Shown here: positions 35,269-48,243 of the stretch, piece by piece
How positions within the stretch are numbered: position 1 is the first letter of the stretch
Layout of the letters: every line of letters starts with the position of its first letter
Origin: Candidatus Sumerlaeota bacterium
GTDB taxonomy: Bacteria > Sumerlaeota > Sumerlaeia > JAFGJS01
Assembly: GCA_016928995.1 (NCBI GenBank)
Contig: JAFGJS010000110.1
Span: forward strand, 25,613 to 89,612
Reading direction: 5' to 3'
DNA: 64,000 nt
Position numbers and translations under genes: made by a program
Notes under the pieces: model-generated
Told to the model about the DNA's origin: nothing
Database searches by the model: none
The model's input: the letters and a program-made list of their open reading frames with translations, nothing else

Positions 35269-35780
35269 TGAGCAACATGAAGGAAACCATCGTCATCATG
35301 ATTCTGCTGGCCTGCATCTGCGGAACGGGATTTCTATATTTTATTCTCAGACCCCAGTTGCCGCCGCCGCAGCAGATTGGCGTCGAGGAAATCATCAAAA
35401 ACGCAATGGAAAAAGCGAAGACCAGCGACACTGTGCGTGTTTATGCCTCCGTGGGCGAGAAGGAGGTCTTCCGCACGCTGATCGCCACGCCAACGCCTCC
35501 GCCGCCAACGCCTGAACCGCCTAAGCCTTTTCCGAACATCGACGCGGCGTTGCAGCATTGGAAATTCGTCGGACCCGACAGCGAGACGCAGGCCATCTTC
35601 GATATTAACGGCGATTATGTCTATTTGACCGTCGGCCAGCCCTATTCAGCGCCGATCGGCGGTACGAATCTCGTCGTGATCCTGGACTCCGTGAACACGG
35701 AAAATCCTGCTTGCACGATCAAGGCGCAGGCTAACAACGAGGACGAGGAATGGACGCAACGCAAGCAGTTCAGCTTCTAG
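35268..35780 (+). CDS. GspC/PilP-like periplasmic connector of the secretion operon
   Basis: This 170-residue protein has an N-terminal membrane helix (IVIMILLACICGTGFLYFIL), a proline-rich linker (TPTPPPPTPEPPKP) and a small beta-rich C-terminal domain (QAIFDINGDYVYLTVGQPYSAPIGGT). That layout matches GspC or PilP connectors that join the platform to the secretin. No PDZ domain is present. Assignment is from layout and position before gspD only. It shares one base with the previous gene. Confidence 0.65.
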   Translation: MSNMKETIVIMILLACICGTGFLYFILRPQLPPPQQIGVEEIIKNAMEKAKTSDTVRVYASVGEKEVFRTLIATPTPPPPTPEPPKPFPNIDAALQHWKFVGPDSETQAIFDINGDYVYLTVGQPYSAPIGGTNLVVILDSVNTENPACTIKAQANNEDEEWTQRKQFSF

Positions 35781-35860
35781 CGTTGCCGCAGAAAGGCTTA
35801 AAGATCTTGAATCATATTACGCGCGCCAGAAGGACGCGCAATCCCGAGGAGAAGATTCGA

Positions 35861-38545
35861 ATGCTAACGCCGACGAACACACAATCATCCCGCGACGCAT
35901 GCTCCACGCGCGGCAATTCGCGCCGTGCGCTTTGCCTGTGCGCCCTGGCGATGGGCGCGCTTCTGCTGCTTTCTGCCGGCCGGGCCGCCGCGCAGGGCGA
36001 CATCAAGACCGACGAGCGGGGAGAGCCCCTGATCACCTTGATCCGCAACGAAGCCCCCGCCGAAATGATCCTGGGCGACATCACCAAACAGTCCGGTTAT
36101 TCCGTTTCCGCGGAAGGCACAGCCACTGGCATGAAATTCAGCGTCAATGCAAAAGAAGAACCGCTGATGTCCGTGCTGGAAAAACTCGCCGCGGGATCCA
36201 ACCTGGTGCTCTACTCTCCGCCTGGCGAAGCGCGCTACATCCTGATGGATGAGCCGACGTACAAAACCAAATATCTGAGCAACCAGGTGCAGCGGAAAAT
36301 CTATCAGCTGGATAATATTCCCCCGGCGGAATTCTCGAACTACATTCAATCCATCCTTACTCCGGAAATCGGCTCCTCATCGCCCAATCCGGTGGACGGC
36401 ACTGTCGTGGTCGTGGACCTGCCGCAGGTGCTCGCTGAAATCGACTGGGTCATCAGCTGGCTCGATGTCAAACCCACCATCCGCCGTTTTCAGATCGCGC
36501 GCGGCAACGCGGACTTTATCTACGACGCCGTGCAGAACGAATCCAAGCGGCTGCTGGGCCAGCCGGCGGAGATCCTGTTCGACAAGCCCAACCGCAGCAT
36601 CGTCGTGATGGCCACGCCCAGCCACATCAAGCGGCTGGAGACGATCGTGGCGCTGCTCGACATCCGCCCGGTGATCCGCAGCTACCCGATTTATTCCGTC
36701 GGCATGGAGGGCGATGATTTCACTCGCATCGAAGAAGCCGTCGAGCCGCTGCTCTCCGAAGACGCTTACTGGCATTTCGACTACGAAAATCACATCATGA
36801 TCCTGCGCGACATTCCCCCGGTGCACGAGGATGTGGAGCAGATACTGGCTCAGATCGACCGCACTCCGGCGGAAGTGCTGATCCAGGCCGAAATCATCGA
36901 GACCCAGATGCAGCACGGCATGAGCTACGGCACAGATATTACCTGGAGCGAGGATCTTTTCAGTGCTACCCGTGATGGTCTGTTTACAGGTCTTCCACAT
37001 AGTTTGAGTCCCTCAATCCCAGAAGGCAGCGATATAGCCAATACACCGGAAAATCTTGGTTTTCTGAATCTGCGCGATGAATTCCCAACAGTCACTCTCG
37101 GCAGCGGAGGCATCACGCTGGACAACCTGAGCCGTCACGCGCGCATCACATTCACAGCCGCGATGAGCGACACCCGCACGCAAGTGTTGCAACAGCCGCG
37201 TCTTTTTGTGCGCAATCATGGCAAGGCCACGATGGACATCGGCGCCGAAGTGCCGTTCATCACCACGCGCTACACCGACAGCACATCAAGCAACTACTCT
37301 AATCGCACTTTCACGCAGGAAACGAAAAACGAGGGCATCGAGATGGACATCGAAGTCGCCATCCAGGCTGGCGACTTAATCCGCATCAATGTCAGTTTAA
37401 AAAACAACAAAGCCTATTTCGACTCGCGCGTTGTCGAGGGCTATGACTACGACGTGGTGGGTCTGAACACACAGGAAATCGAAACCGAGATGATCATCCC
37501 GAACGGCAACACGCGAGTCATTGGCGGTCTGCTTTCCAAAGGCAGCGGCGAATCGAAGAACGGGATTCCTTTCCTCAAAGACATTCCGCTCATTGGCGGG
37601 GTGCTCTTCGGTTCGACGAATCGTCCCTCGGAAAGCAACTATAACCGCATGCTGATGATTTTCGTCACGCCATACGTGATCCGTCCTGAAGAGTCCGTGC
37701 TGGCGCCGGAGCCGCTTAAGGAATACCACGATCGCCGCATCGAAGTGCTGCCGCAAGCTGACAACGCATGGGGTCAGGGCAGTCTTCGCGAACAGCTATC
37801 CCGTCAGTGGGATGAAGGTCCGCAAATCGCGGATCGTGAACCGAGCCAGCCTGATATTCCGGATTACGCCGGGCTGGATGATTTGACCAGCAATTCGCTG
37901 GCCTCCGCCGCCTCCGTCGAACGAGCCCGTTTCCGTTTCACCTGGGCGAATGTCAGCGACGTCGCGCAAGGCGTCAAGCAGCGCCTCACATCGCAGGGGA
38001 GCCTGGACTTCATGAGCGACGACTTGCACTTCCTCATTCTCCAGGACACGCCCGAATCTGTGGAGAAAATCCATCGCTACCTGGTGGAAGAAGAGCGCCG
38101 GGCCGCCCGAGCGCATGGGTATCTGTTGGACGACATCGACAGCCTCGATGTTGATCTTTCCGTGATCGAGCAAGCCCAGGTTGCTGCTGCGGACGATCGT
38201 TTTGATCCCTACAAGGCTTACACGAATTATAAAGTCAACGTCGGAGCGCCGAAAGGGGAGATCGCGATACAACCGAGCCATATCTATTCGATCAACCAGG
38301 GCCGATCGCAAGATAATGCTCCCAGCACCGATCCCAGCATGTCGATTTCCGCCATGCGAGACGCCAGGATCAGGGCTGAGCAAGCGAGATCTGGGCAAAC
38401 ATCAATGTCTTCAAGCGGCGGTCCTGGGCGACCCGGTTCGAGCGAAGGAGAGAGCAGTCCGTCCTCCACCTCCTCATCCTCTTCCTCCTCGAATCCCAGC
38501 AGCCGGCCGTCGGGTTTGTACAATCCGAGCGAAACGAGCTTTTAA
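35861..38545 (+). CDS. gspD: Type II secretion secretin GspD with extended C-terminus
   Basis: GspD forms the outer-membrane channel. A signal peptide (LLLLSAGRAAAQ) leads to N0 to N3 domains (residues about 50-370) and the secretin core with VPFITTRYTD, QAGDLIRINVSLKN, NTRVIGGLLSKG, GIPFLKDIPLIGGVLFG and MLMIFVTPYVIRPEE. After the core comes a further small domain (about residues 685-750, FRFTWANVSDVAQGVKQRLTSQGSLDFM) resembling a secretin N domain, then a low-complexity Ser/Gly/Pro tail. The start ATG 35861 has GGAG about 9 bases upstream. At 894 residues it is longer than typical GspD. Confidence 0.93.
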   Translation: MLTPTNTQSSRDACSTRGNSRRALCLCALAMGALLLLSAGRAAAQGDIKTDERGEPLITLIRNEAPAEMILGDITKQSGYSVSAEGTATGMKFSVNAKEEPLMSVLEKLAAGSNLVLYSPPGEARYILMDEPTYKTKYLSNQVQRKIYQLDNIPPAEFSNYIQSILTPEIGSSSPNPVDGTVVVVDLPQVLAEIDWVISWLDVKPTIRRFQIARGNADFIYDAVQNESKRLLGQPAEILFDKPNRSIVVMATPSHIKRLETIVALLDIRPVIRSYPIYSVGMEGDDFTRIEEAVEPLLSEDAYWHFDYENHIMILRDIPPVHEDVEQILAQIDRTPAEVLIQAEIIETQMQHGMSYGTDITWSEDLFSATRDGLFTGLPHSLSPSIPEGSDIANTPENLGFLNLRDEFPTVTLGSGGITLDNLSRHARITFTAAMSDTRTQVLQQPRLFVRNHGKATMDIGAEVPFITTRYTDSTSSNYSNRTFTQETKNEGIEMDIEVAIQAGDLIRINVSLKNNKAYFDSRVVEGYDYDVVGLNTQEIETEMIIPNGNTRVIGGLLSKGSGESKNGIPFLKDIPLIGGVLFGSTNRPSESNYNRMLMIFVTPYVIRPEESVLAPEPLKEYHDRRIEVLPQADNAWGQGSLREQLSRQWDEGPQIADREPSQPDIPDYAGLDDLTSNSLASAASVERARFRFTWANVSDVAQGVKQRLTSQGSLDFMSDDLHFLILQDTPESVEKIHRYLVEEERRAARAHGYLLDDIDSLDVDLSVIEQAQVAAADDRFDPYKAYTNYKVNVGAPKGEIAIQPSHIYSINQGRSQDNAPSTDPSMSISAMRDARIRAEQARSGQTSMSSSGGPGRPGSSEGESSPSSTSSSSSSSNPSSRPSGLYNPSETSF

Positions 38546-38570
38546 TCGCCGGTTTGATACGATAAATCGC

Positions 38571-38595
38571 GGGGGCGGATGATCAATCCGCCTCC
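38571..38595. terminator. Hairpin after gspD
   Basis: GGGGGCGGAT pairs with ATCCGCCTCC over a 5-base loop (one mismatch). No T-run follows, so it may be a pause or stability hairpin at the end of the secretion operon. Confidence 0.45.
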
Positions 38596-38715
38596 GTAGC
38601 ATTAAGACATTCTGCCTATCAGGTTAATTTTCTGCTTGCTTCGGAAGCGGGGATATGGTTATCGTAAAAGACAATATCTAAGCGCCGTTTCGGAAAACCC
38701 GTTGGAGGGAGCATT

Positions 38716-39012
38716 ATGATTAAAGCGGATATCGTGAAAAAAATCGCCGCCAGCATGAATAAAAAGGACAAGGAAGCGCTGGTGATTGTGGACACGATCA
38801 TCGAATCCATGAAGGATGTCATCTGCCAAAATCAAAGGCTTGAAATCCGCGACTTCGGCGTTTTTCAAATCAAACAGCGCAAACCGCGAATCGGGCGCAA
38901 TCCGAAAGATAAAAAAGAATATCCGATCCCGCCGCGCAAGGTTGTGACTTTCAAATCAGGCAAGGAATTGAAAAAACACAACACGACAGGAGCCGATCAT
39001 AATCCGCTATGA
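38716..39012 (+). CDS. HU/IHF family DNA-binding protein
   Basis: HU proteins bend DNA as dimers. The 98-residue protein has the two N-terminal helices (MIKADIVKKIAASMNKKDKEALVIVD), the signature RLEIRDFGVFQIKQRKPRIGRNPK and the beta-arm end PPRKVVTFKSGKELKK. GGAGGGAG lies 5 bases upstream of the ATG. Its last four bases overlap the next gene, so both are cotranslated. The subtype (HU, IHF-like) is not separable here. Confidence 0.93.
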   Translation: MIKADIVKKIAASMNKKDKEALVIVDTIIESMKDVICQNQRLEIRDFGVFQIKQRKPRIGRNPKDKKEYPIPPRKVVTFKSGKELKKHNTTGADHNPL

Positions 39013-39311
39013 AATATTGCCACGCATGCGGACAGGAATGGACGGAGCATCGGCAGCCAGGCCGCCGGGAAGAATGCGACGCATGCGGCGCTCCGTGGCG
39101 CTGTTGCCTGAATTGCAGCAACTACGACTCCGCCAAAGCCAACGCCTGCGCTCTGCGAAACACAAATCCTCCCTCGGAAAAAGCAGGCTCCAACGATTGC
39201 GATGAATTCCTGATTGCGGATCGAAATCCGCAAGATCGCCTTCAACCCGCCGATCCCGCCAAGCGCAAGGAAGAACTTCAAAAAAAGTGGGATTCCCTTT
39301 TTAAGCAATAA
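39009..39311 (+). CDS. Zinc-ribbon protein of unknown function
   Basis: The 100-residue protein begins MKYCHACGQEW, continues ECDACGAPWRCCLNCSNYD, and later has NACALR and a Cys in SNDCDEF. The four-plus Cys pairs make a zinc-ribbon-like N-terminus; the C-terminal part is charged and helical. Similar short zinc-ribbon proteins are widespread in PVC and deltaproteobacterial genomes, from memory, with no known role. The start codon overlaps the HU stop, suggesting linked expression. Confidence 0.8.
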   Translation: MKYCHACGQEWTEHRQPGRREECDACGAPWRCCLNCSNYDSAKANACALRNTNPPSEKAGSNDCDEFLIADRNPQDRLQPADPAKRKEELQKKWDSLFKQ

Positions 39312-39565
39312 ATGCTCCGATGGCCTGCGCCGCAACCTGGGGCGTGGATGAAACTGCTGAAACCACGCCATGTGGATGAAATTCAGAGAACGTAAACAGG
39401 CATTCCACGGATTTATTGATCGCGGCGGCGACGGCTCGGTTTAACATTTCGTCTTGATCTGTCGATGAGCAATATGTTCCAATTCGAATTGATTCTATAA
39501 TTACGGATGGATTGGGCTGTGGACGGAGCAGAGCATCGCAACTGCTGCAAGCATCGGAGCTGAAA

Positions 39566-39934
39566 ATGGCAAAAATTCTGATCGTTGATGATGAAGAAGC
39601 GGTTCGGAACATGGTCAAGAAGATGTTGTCGATGGCCGGTTATGACACCGTTTGCGCCAAAGACGGCAATGAGGCGATTCGACTCTGGGGCCAGGAGAAT
39701 CCTGATTTGATTCTTCTGGATATCATCATGCCGGAAAAAGATGGATTGGAGACCGTCATCGAAATCAGGAAAAAAGCGTCGGACACCCGCATCATCGCCT
39801 ACACCGGCGGCGGTCCCTTTTCACCGGATGAACTGCTCAGCACCGCGAAACTCCTCGGTTGTTGCAGCGTGTTGTCCAAACCATTAAGATCCGATGAACT
39901 GATCAGCGCCGTTCAGGAAGCGCTTGAATCGTGA
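39566..39934 (+). CDS. Single-domain response regulator (CheY-like)
   Basis: The 122-residue receiver domain has the acidic pair in LIVDDEE, the phosphoacceptor Asp in LILLDIIMPEKDG, a Thr in AYTGGG and the Lys in LSKPLRSDEL. There is no output domain. GGAG lies about 7 bases upstream of ATG 39566. No kinase is encoded next to it, so its partner is unknown; the hybrid kinase at 61935 is one candidate in this window. Confidence 0.92.
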   Translation: MAKILIVDDEEAVRNMVKKMLSMAGYDTVCAKDGNEAIRLWGQENPDLILLDIIMPEKDGLETVIEIRKKASDTRIIAYTGGGPFSPDELLSTAKLLGCCSVLSKPLRSDELISAVQEALES

Positions 39935-40006
39935 GCGGCGCCGGGCGCGCGCCTTTCAGCGCAACGCCCGTTTTGTCAGCATGACCTTCCCGCGCCGGAT
40001 CGCTTC

Positions 40007-43969
<3,963 letters not shown>

Positions 43970-44072
43970 TCAATAGTTAGATCATTCCGCGGCGAGTTGC
44001 GCAACGGCTTTTTTTCAAAAGCAAGTACGCCCGGTTGCGGGTATAACTCAAATTGAGCTGAATTATGCGCTT

Positions 44073-44212
44073 CTTGCTCCTGCTCTTGCTCTTGCTCGCA
44101 ATCCAATGATGGTCTCTGGTTTCAGCATTCGGATTCAAAGAGCGACACTGCGTTGAAGCATATTTTCGGCTGCGAGGTGAAGAATCGGAGCATGAGCAAG
44201 AGCAAGAGCAAG
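44073..44212. repeat. Inverted repeat of GAGCAA hexamers
   Basis: The left arm (44073-44098) is CTTGCT-CCTGCT-CTTGCT-CTTGCTC and the right arm (44188-44212) is its near-exact reverse complement, GAGCATGAGCAAGAGCAAGAGCAAG. About 90 bases lie between them. The right arm runs into an A-rich stretch. The element is not coding in a credible way and its copy number elsewhere is unknown. Confidence 0.7.
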
Positions 44213-44289
44213 AAAAAAAAGAGATAAAGTCAAGATGCGCCCCACGCCCGATTGTGGTTCGAATGAAGTTTATTGACGGATGGACGATG

Positions 44290-44325
44290 AAAGACAAACG
44301 GCGCGCAATCGGTTGATTGCGCGCC
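44290..44325 (-). terminator. Rho-independent terminator of the second LamG gene
   Basis: A perfect 11-base stem, GGCGCGCAATC with GATTGCGCGCC, closes over a 4-base loop. On the minus strand it is followed by GTTTGTCTTTC. It lies about 35 bases after the stop codon of the LamG-thioredoxin-like gene. Confidence 0.75.
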
Positions 44326-44358
44326 GGATAGAATTCTGTAACATGTTTTCCAACGGCT

Positions 44359-46104
44359 TTACATTTGCCCCATTCTTTGCATCAGATCAGCTTTATCTGT
44401 ATCGAAATTGTTGAAAACATATGCGCGGAGGATTCTTCCCTGCGCATCTTGCAAGATGAGCGAAGGAATCTGATACACGCCTAACTGGTGATATGTTCCG
44501 CGCGAATAGATCTGTTCGCGATAGCAGACGAACTTTCGGGTCAGATCGAGGAAATCGCCGGCCGAGAAGATTTCTGAATCGATCCTGCGGCAGACCGGTA
44601 CGTTGTCATTGTAAAAGTATAATACCCGCGCTTTTTGTTGATTCAGCGCTTCCGATTCAAATTCCTGGTAGGTCAGTTTCCATGGCACGCTTGTGGGAAT
44701 CGGACCCGTGGCTTGACTTTGCTGCGTTTGCTGCGTTTCTTGTTTTGCGTAATCAGCAGTGGCAGACTGGCTGCTTGTCCCGGCAACGTTTGTATTGCCA
44801 TACGCCAGCGCCGCAACGTCTGATTCCGACAGGGCGACATTGTACACGCGGAAGTCGTCAATCCACCCTCTGAAAAACGGATCGTTGGGCCACTGGCTTT
44901 TCGCGATATAATTGTTGCTCTGAAGGATGTCGGATGGATTCAAGGTGATGCGCCCTGAAACCGCCACTTCGCCATTGACGAATATTTTACCGGTGTCGCC
45001 TTCGAGAGTGACGGCCACATGCACCCATTGCCGCATGGGCAGCGGTCTTGTGGCGTCCAGGGATTGATTGATCTCGTATTTCCGGATGGCGAAGCGCAAA
45101 GCATTGCCGCCGGAGCATGGAGTCAGGTATAGGTATTGATTGGTGTCAACGCCGAAGTCAAAGATGTGCTGCCATTGATTGCCGCCGCTCCAGCTGACCC
45201 ACATGGCGATGGTCATGTCCTCAGAATCCAGCACGCTGTTGGCAAGCCTGACATGATCATCCATGCCGTCCATGCCGATCGTTTGACCGCTGATGCCCCC
45301 GGCAAATATCGGACCGCCCATGGCGACGCCATTGTTTGTTCCGGCGATATCGCGTGCATCGCCTTCGAATTGCATATGCGTGATCAGACTGGACGGTCCG
45401 ATGCTGCCGCTGCCGCTGGCCAGGCTGACCAGCTCATCTTGCGACAGCGCTTGGTCAAAGATGCGGAAGTCGTCAATCAAACCGTTGTAAGGAGGCTCGC
45501 TGCCGTGCCCTTTGCCAATATAGTTTGAGGTTTGATTGATCGCGGTTGGATTGAGCGTGATGCGACGTGAAGCGACCTGAGCGCCATCGACATACAGCGC
45601 TCCGATGTCACCATTGAGCGTGACGGCGACATGCACCCACTTGCCGGAGGGCAACTGGGGGGCGTCGATCGTTTGATTCGTATTGCCTTTGCGGATGCCG
45701 AAGTGGAAAGTATTGCTTCCGGAACTGGGGGTCATATACATTAAATCTCCGGAGCCGGTGTCTCCAAAATCAAAGATACGTTGCCATTGACCGCCGCCGT
45801 TCCAGTAAACCCACATCGCAATGGTCATATCATCAGTAGCGACGACGTTATACGGCAACTCCACATAATCATTCAACGCGCTCAGGCTGATGGCTTGCCC
45901 GATGCAGCCCTGGACGTACTGTGGATTGCCTGAGACACGCGCATGCATCGCGCCCGCGCTATCGATCGTGTTTCCATCAAATTGATAATGCGCGAGTTGT
46001 GCAGTCCAGCCGTTAACACCGCTGATTCCAATCATGACGCCCAAGATCGCAATCGTTTTCATGATCGGGCTTTTCTGTGGTTTTGTGAGATTTTGGATTT
46101 GCAT
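44359..46104 (-). CDS. LamG-LamG-thioredoxin-like secreted protein (paralogue B)
   Basis: The layout copies the gene at 17518: a signal peptide (AILGVMIGISGVNGW), two LamG domains (about residues 35-215 and 245-420) with WTAQLAHYQFDGNTIDSAG, DDMTIAMWVYWNGG, WVHVAVTLNGD and YNGLIDDFRIF, a Gln/Ser/Thr-rich linker, and a thioredoxin-like end with RVLYFYNDNVPVCRRID and cis-Pro YQIPSLIL. Again only one Cys is left at the active site. AGAGG about 7 bases upstream supports ATG 46104. A terminator follows at 44290-44325. It is probably exported, and glycan binding is plausible. Confidence 0.85.
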   Translation of the reverse strand: MQIQNLTKPQKSPIMKTIAILGVMIGISGVNGWTAQLAHYQFDGNTIDSAGAMHARVSGNPQYVQGCIGQAISLSALNDYVELPYNVVATDDMTIAMWVYWNGGGQWQRIFDFGDTGSGDLMYMTPSSGSNTFHFGIRKGNTNQTIDAPQLPSGKWVHVAVTLNGDIGALYVDGAQVASRRITLNPTAINQTSNYIGKGHGSEPPYNGLIDDFRIFDQALSQDELVSLASGSGSIGPSSLITHMQFEGDARDIAGTNNGVAMGGPIFAGGISGQTIGMDGMDDHVRLANSVLDSEDMTIAMWVSWSGGNQWQHIFDFGVDTNQYLYLTPCSGGNALRFAIRKYEINQSLDATRPLPMRQWVHVAVTLEGDTGKIFVNGEVAVSGRITLNPSDILQSNNYIAKSQWPNDPFFRGWIDDFRVYNVALSESDVAALAYGNTNVAGTSSQSATADYAKQETQQTQQSQATGPIPTSVPWKLTYQEFESEALNQQKARVLYFYNDNVPVCRRIDSEIFSAGDFLDLTRKFVCYREQIYSRGTYHQLGVYQIPSLILQDAQGRILRAYVFNNFDTDKADLMQRMGQM

Positions 46105-46395
46105 AATTATGCCTCTTCTGTCCTTCGATTCGCCACGCACAATTATGGTTCAAAGCATGGATTAAAACAGTCCTTCCATTTTACCCACATATTAAACACT
46201 ATTTGCTGAACCGATTTCCAGTAAAATACGCTACATGTGTAAAATAATTTCACTTATCGGAAACCGATAAAGAAATATCAATTGAAATCTTCTGCAATTT
46301 TACTCGGGGTAATATTCAAACGAATTCAAACCAAGAATTGCTGCAATCGGTCTTATTCACTGATGTTGCGCACTGCGTCACTCCAGCCGCCAGTT

Positions 46396-46486
46396 GCCGG
46401 CATTCGCCGGCGTGAAACCGGTTAGACCCCGAATTCATTCGGGGGGAAAGCTCCGTTGCACTCCCGGATTGCCCGCTTCAGTGGGC
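46396..46486. repeat. Cluster of three compact palindromes
   Basis: GCCGGC-ATTC-GCCGGC (46396-46411), CCCCGAAT-TC-ATTCGGGG (46427-46444) and GCCCGCT-TC-AGTGGGC (46471-46486, one G-T wobble) follow each other. All have loops of two to four bases. They resemble REP-type palindromic units or attachment-like sites, but no integrase is nearby. Confidence 0.5.
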
Positions 46487-46602
46487 GTCCAGAGCAAAAC
46501 AGCACCGTTGGACGACAATCGAACAAGGCCATGCGTAACATCAGTTATTCAACGAGTGAAGACCGATTCAATCCATTTGACAATCAGCTCCCGGCATGAC
46601 AG

Positions 46603-46616
46603 ACAGATCTATCTGT
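46603..46616. promoter_or_regulatory. Palindrome upstream of the efflux operon
   Basis: ACAGAT-CT-ATCTGT lies 76 bases before the first gene of the efflux operon. Its size fits an operator for a dimeric repressor such as a TetR-type regulator, but no regulator gene is adjacent. Confidence 0.35.
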
Positions 46617-46691
46617 TTTGAAAGACACATGCCGGAAAACGCCGTTTGCGCTGGCGGATGCGTCTAGTACGAATCCGAAGGGAAAAGGCTT

Positions 46692-48203
46692 GTGAGAGTG
46701 TCGCGAAGGATCATCTGGAGCGCGGGTTTGGCGGCGCTGGCTTTGACTTGGACGTCCTGCGCCGTGCGAATTCAACCGGCGCCGATGCCATTGGATTTGC
46801 CGCAGGATTTCTCGCGTTCCGGCGCAGAGGAACTCCCTGCGCAATGGTGGCTGTGTTTTAACGATCCTTCATTGAATGTTTTGATGGATCGCGCATTCGA
46901 GGGCAACTTCAATCTTCGCAGCGCGTGGAACCGTCTGGAGCAGGCGGAGGCGGCGCTGCGCAAATCGGGCGCTACGCTCTATCCGGAACTGAATGACAGC
47001 GCAGCCTGGAAGCGCACTTGGTCGCGCGAGAAAAGCGTGCAGACCGTGACGATTGAGACCGGCGATTCCAGTGAAAGCACGCAAACCGTGCAGAGGACCG
47101 TTGTGGAAGAAGGGCATATCGACAACGCCAGCCTGGGTTTTTCGGCGAGCTACGAAGTGGATTTATGGGGGCGCGTACGCTTCGCGCGAAACGCCGCGAA
47201 ATTGGATGCCGAGGCTACGCTGGAGGATGTGATGAGCGCGGCGGTGTCTTTGTCCGCGAACATCGCGTCGCTCTGGTATCAGCTGGTCGCGCAACGCATT
47301 CAGGTTCGCGTGCTGGAAGAGCAACTGGCGGTCAACCAGGCGACGCTGGAAATCATCACGTTGCGCTTTAAGCGTGGGCAATCCAGTTCGATCGACGTGT
47401 TGCAGCAGCGTCAGCTCGTGGAAACGCGCAGCGGGCAAAAAACGCTGGCCGAGGCTCAGTTAAAGACTCTGGAGCATTCGCTGGCGATTCTCTTGGGTCA
47501 GGCACCGGGCGCCTTGGAACTGCCGCCGGACAGCCAGTTGCAAGAACTCCCGCCCTTGCCGGAGACCGGAGTTCCCGCGGAACTGGTGCGGCGCCGTCCG
47601 GATGTGCGCAGCGATTACCTTCGCATTCAAGCGGCGGACCAGCGCGTGGCGGCGGCGATCGCGGATCGCTTCCCGCAGCTCTCGATCACGGCGCGTTACG
47701 ACGCCACCAATGAGAAGTGGCGCGATCTGTTCGACAACTGGGCGGCGGCGCTGGCGGCGAATCTGACGGCGCCTCTGTTTGACGCTGGTTTGCGCAAAGC
47801 CGAGGTGGAGCGAACACGCGCCGTCGCCGATGAGTATGTGAACACGTACGCTCAGACGATCTTGACCGCGTTGCATGAAGTGGAAGACGCCCTCGCGTTG
47901 GAAAGCAAGCAACAGGAGTATCTGGAAAGCCTGCATCGTCAATACGAACTATCGCAGCAAATCACGGAACAAACACGCGATGAATATCTCAAAGGCTCCG
48001 AGGATTATCTGCGCGTGCTCGACGTGCAGCTCAGCCATCAAGACCTGCAAAGCCAACTCGTGGAAGCGCAACGACAATTAATCGATTACCGCATCGATCT
48101 GTGCCGCGCGCTGGCCGGCGGATGGGAACTTGCCCGTCCGGAATTCAGCGTTGCGCCGCGCAACGATCTGTTGACATGGCTGCGGAGTAAGCGCGACAAC
48201 TGA
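46692..48203 (+). CDS. Outer-membrane efflux factor (NodT/OprM-like lipoprotein)
   Basis: This is a TolC-type outer-membrane channel. A short signal with a Cys at about residue 23 (WTSCAVRI) suggests a lipoprotein, as in OprM. The body has two OEP repeats: the first starting NLRSAWNRLEQAEAALRKSG, with ASYEVDLWGRVRFARNAAK, and the second with PAELVRRRPDVRSDYLRIQAADQRVAAAIADRFPQLSI. The length is 503 residues. Translation starts at GTG 46692 with AAGGGA about 7 bases upstream. It is the first gene of an outer-membrane factor, adaptor, pump operon. Confidence 0.93.
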   Translation: MRVSRRIIWSAGLAALALTWTSCAVRIQPAPMPLDLPQDFSRSGAEELPAQWWLCFNDPSLNVLMDRAFEGNFNLRSAWNRLEQAEAALRKSGATLYPELNDSAAWKRTWSREKSVQTVTIETGDSSESTQTVQRTVVEEGHIDNASLGFSASYEVDLWGRVRFARNAAKLDAEATLEDVMSAAVSLSANIASLWYQLVAQRIQVRVLEEQLAVNQATLEIITLRFKRGQSSSIDVLQQRQLVETRSGQKTLAEAQLKTLEHSLAILLGQAPGALELPPDSQLQELPPLPETGVPAELVRRRPDVRSDYLRIQAADQRVAAAIADRFPQLSITARYDATNEKWRDLFDNWAAALAANLTAPLFDAGLRKAEVERTRAVADEYVNTYAQTILTALHEVEDALALESKQQEYLESLHRQYELSQQITEQTRDEYLKGSEDYLRVLDVQLSHQDLQSQLVEAQRQLIDYRIDLCRALAGGWELARPEFSVAPRNDLLTWLRSKRDN

Positions 48204-48243
48204 AACGGCTTTGCCGCCGTCGCCTCAAGAGAGGAACTTCAAC

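Larger units (their letters stand above)
46105..46691. other. Intergenic region with palindromes, upstream of the efflux operon
   Basis: The 587-base divergent gap contains a cluster of three short-loop hairpins at 46396-46486 and a palindrome at 46603-46616, listed separately. The left part (46105-46380) is A+T-rich and likely holds the LamG promoter. No gene is credible in it. Confidence 0.5.
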
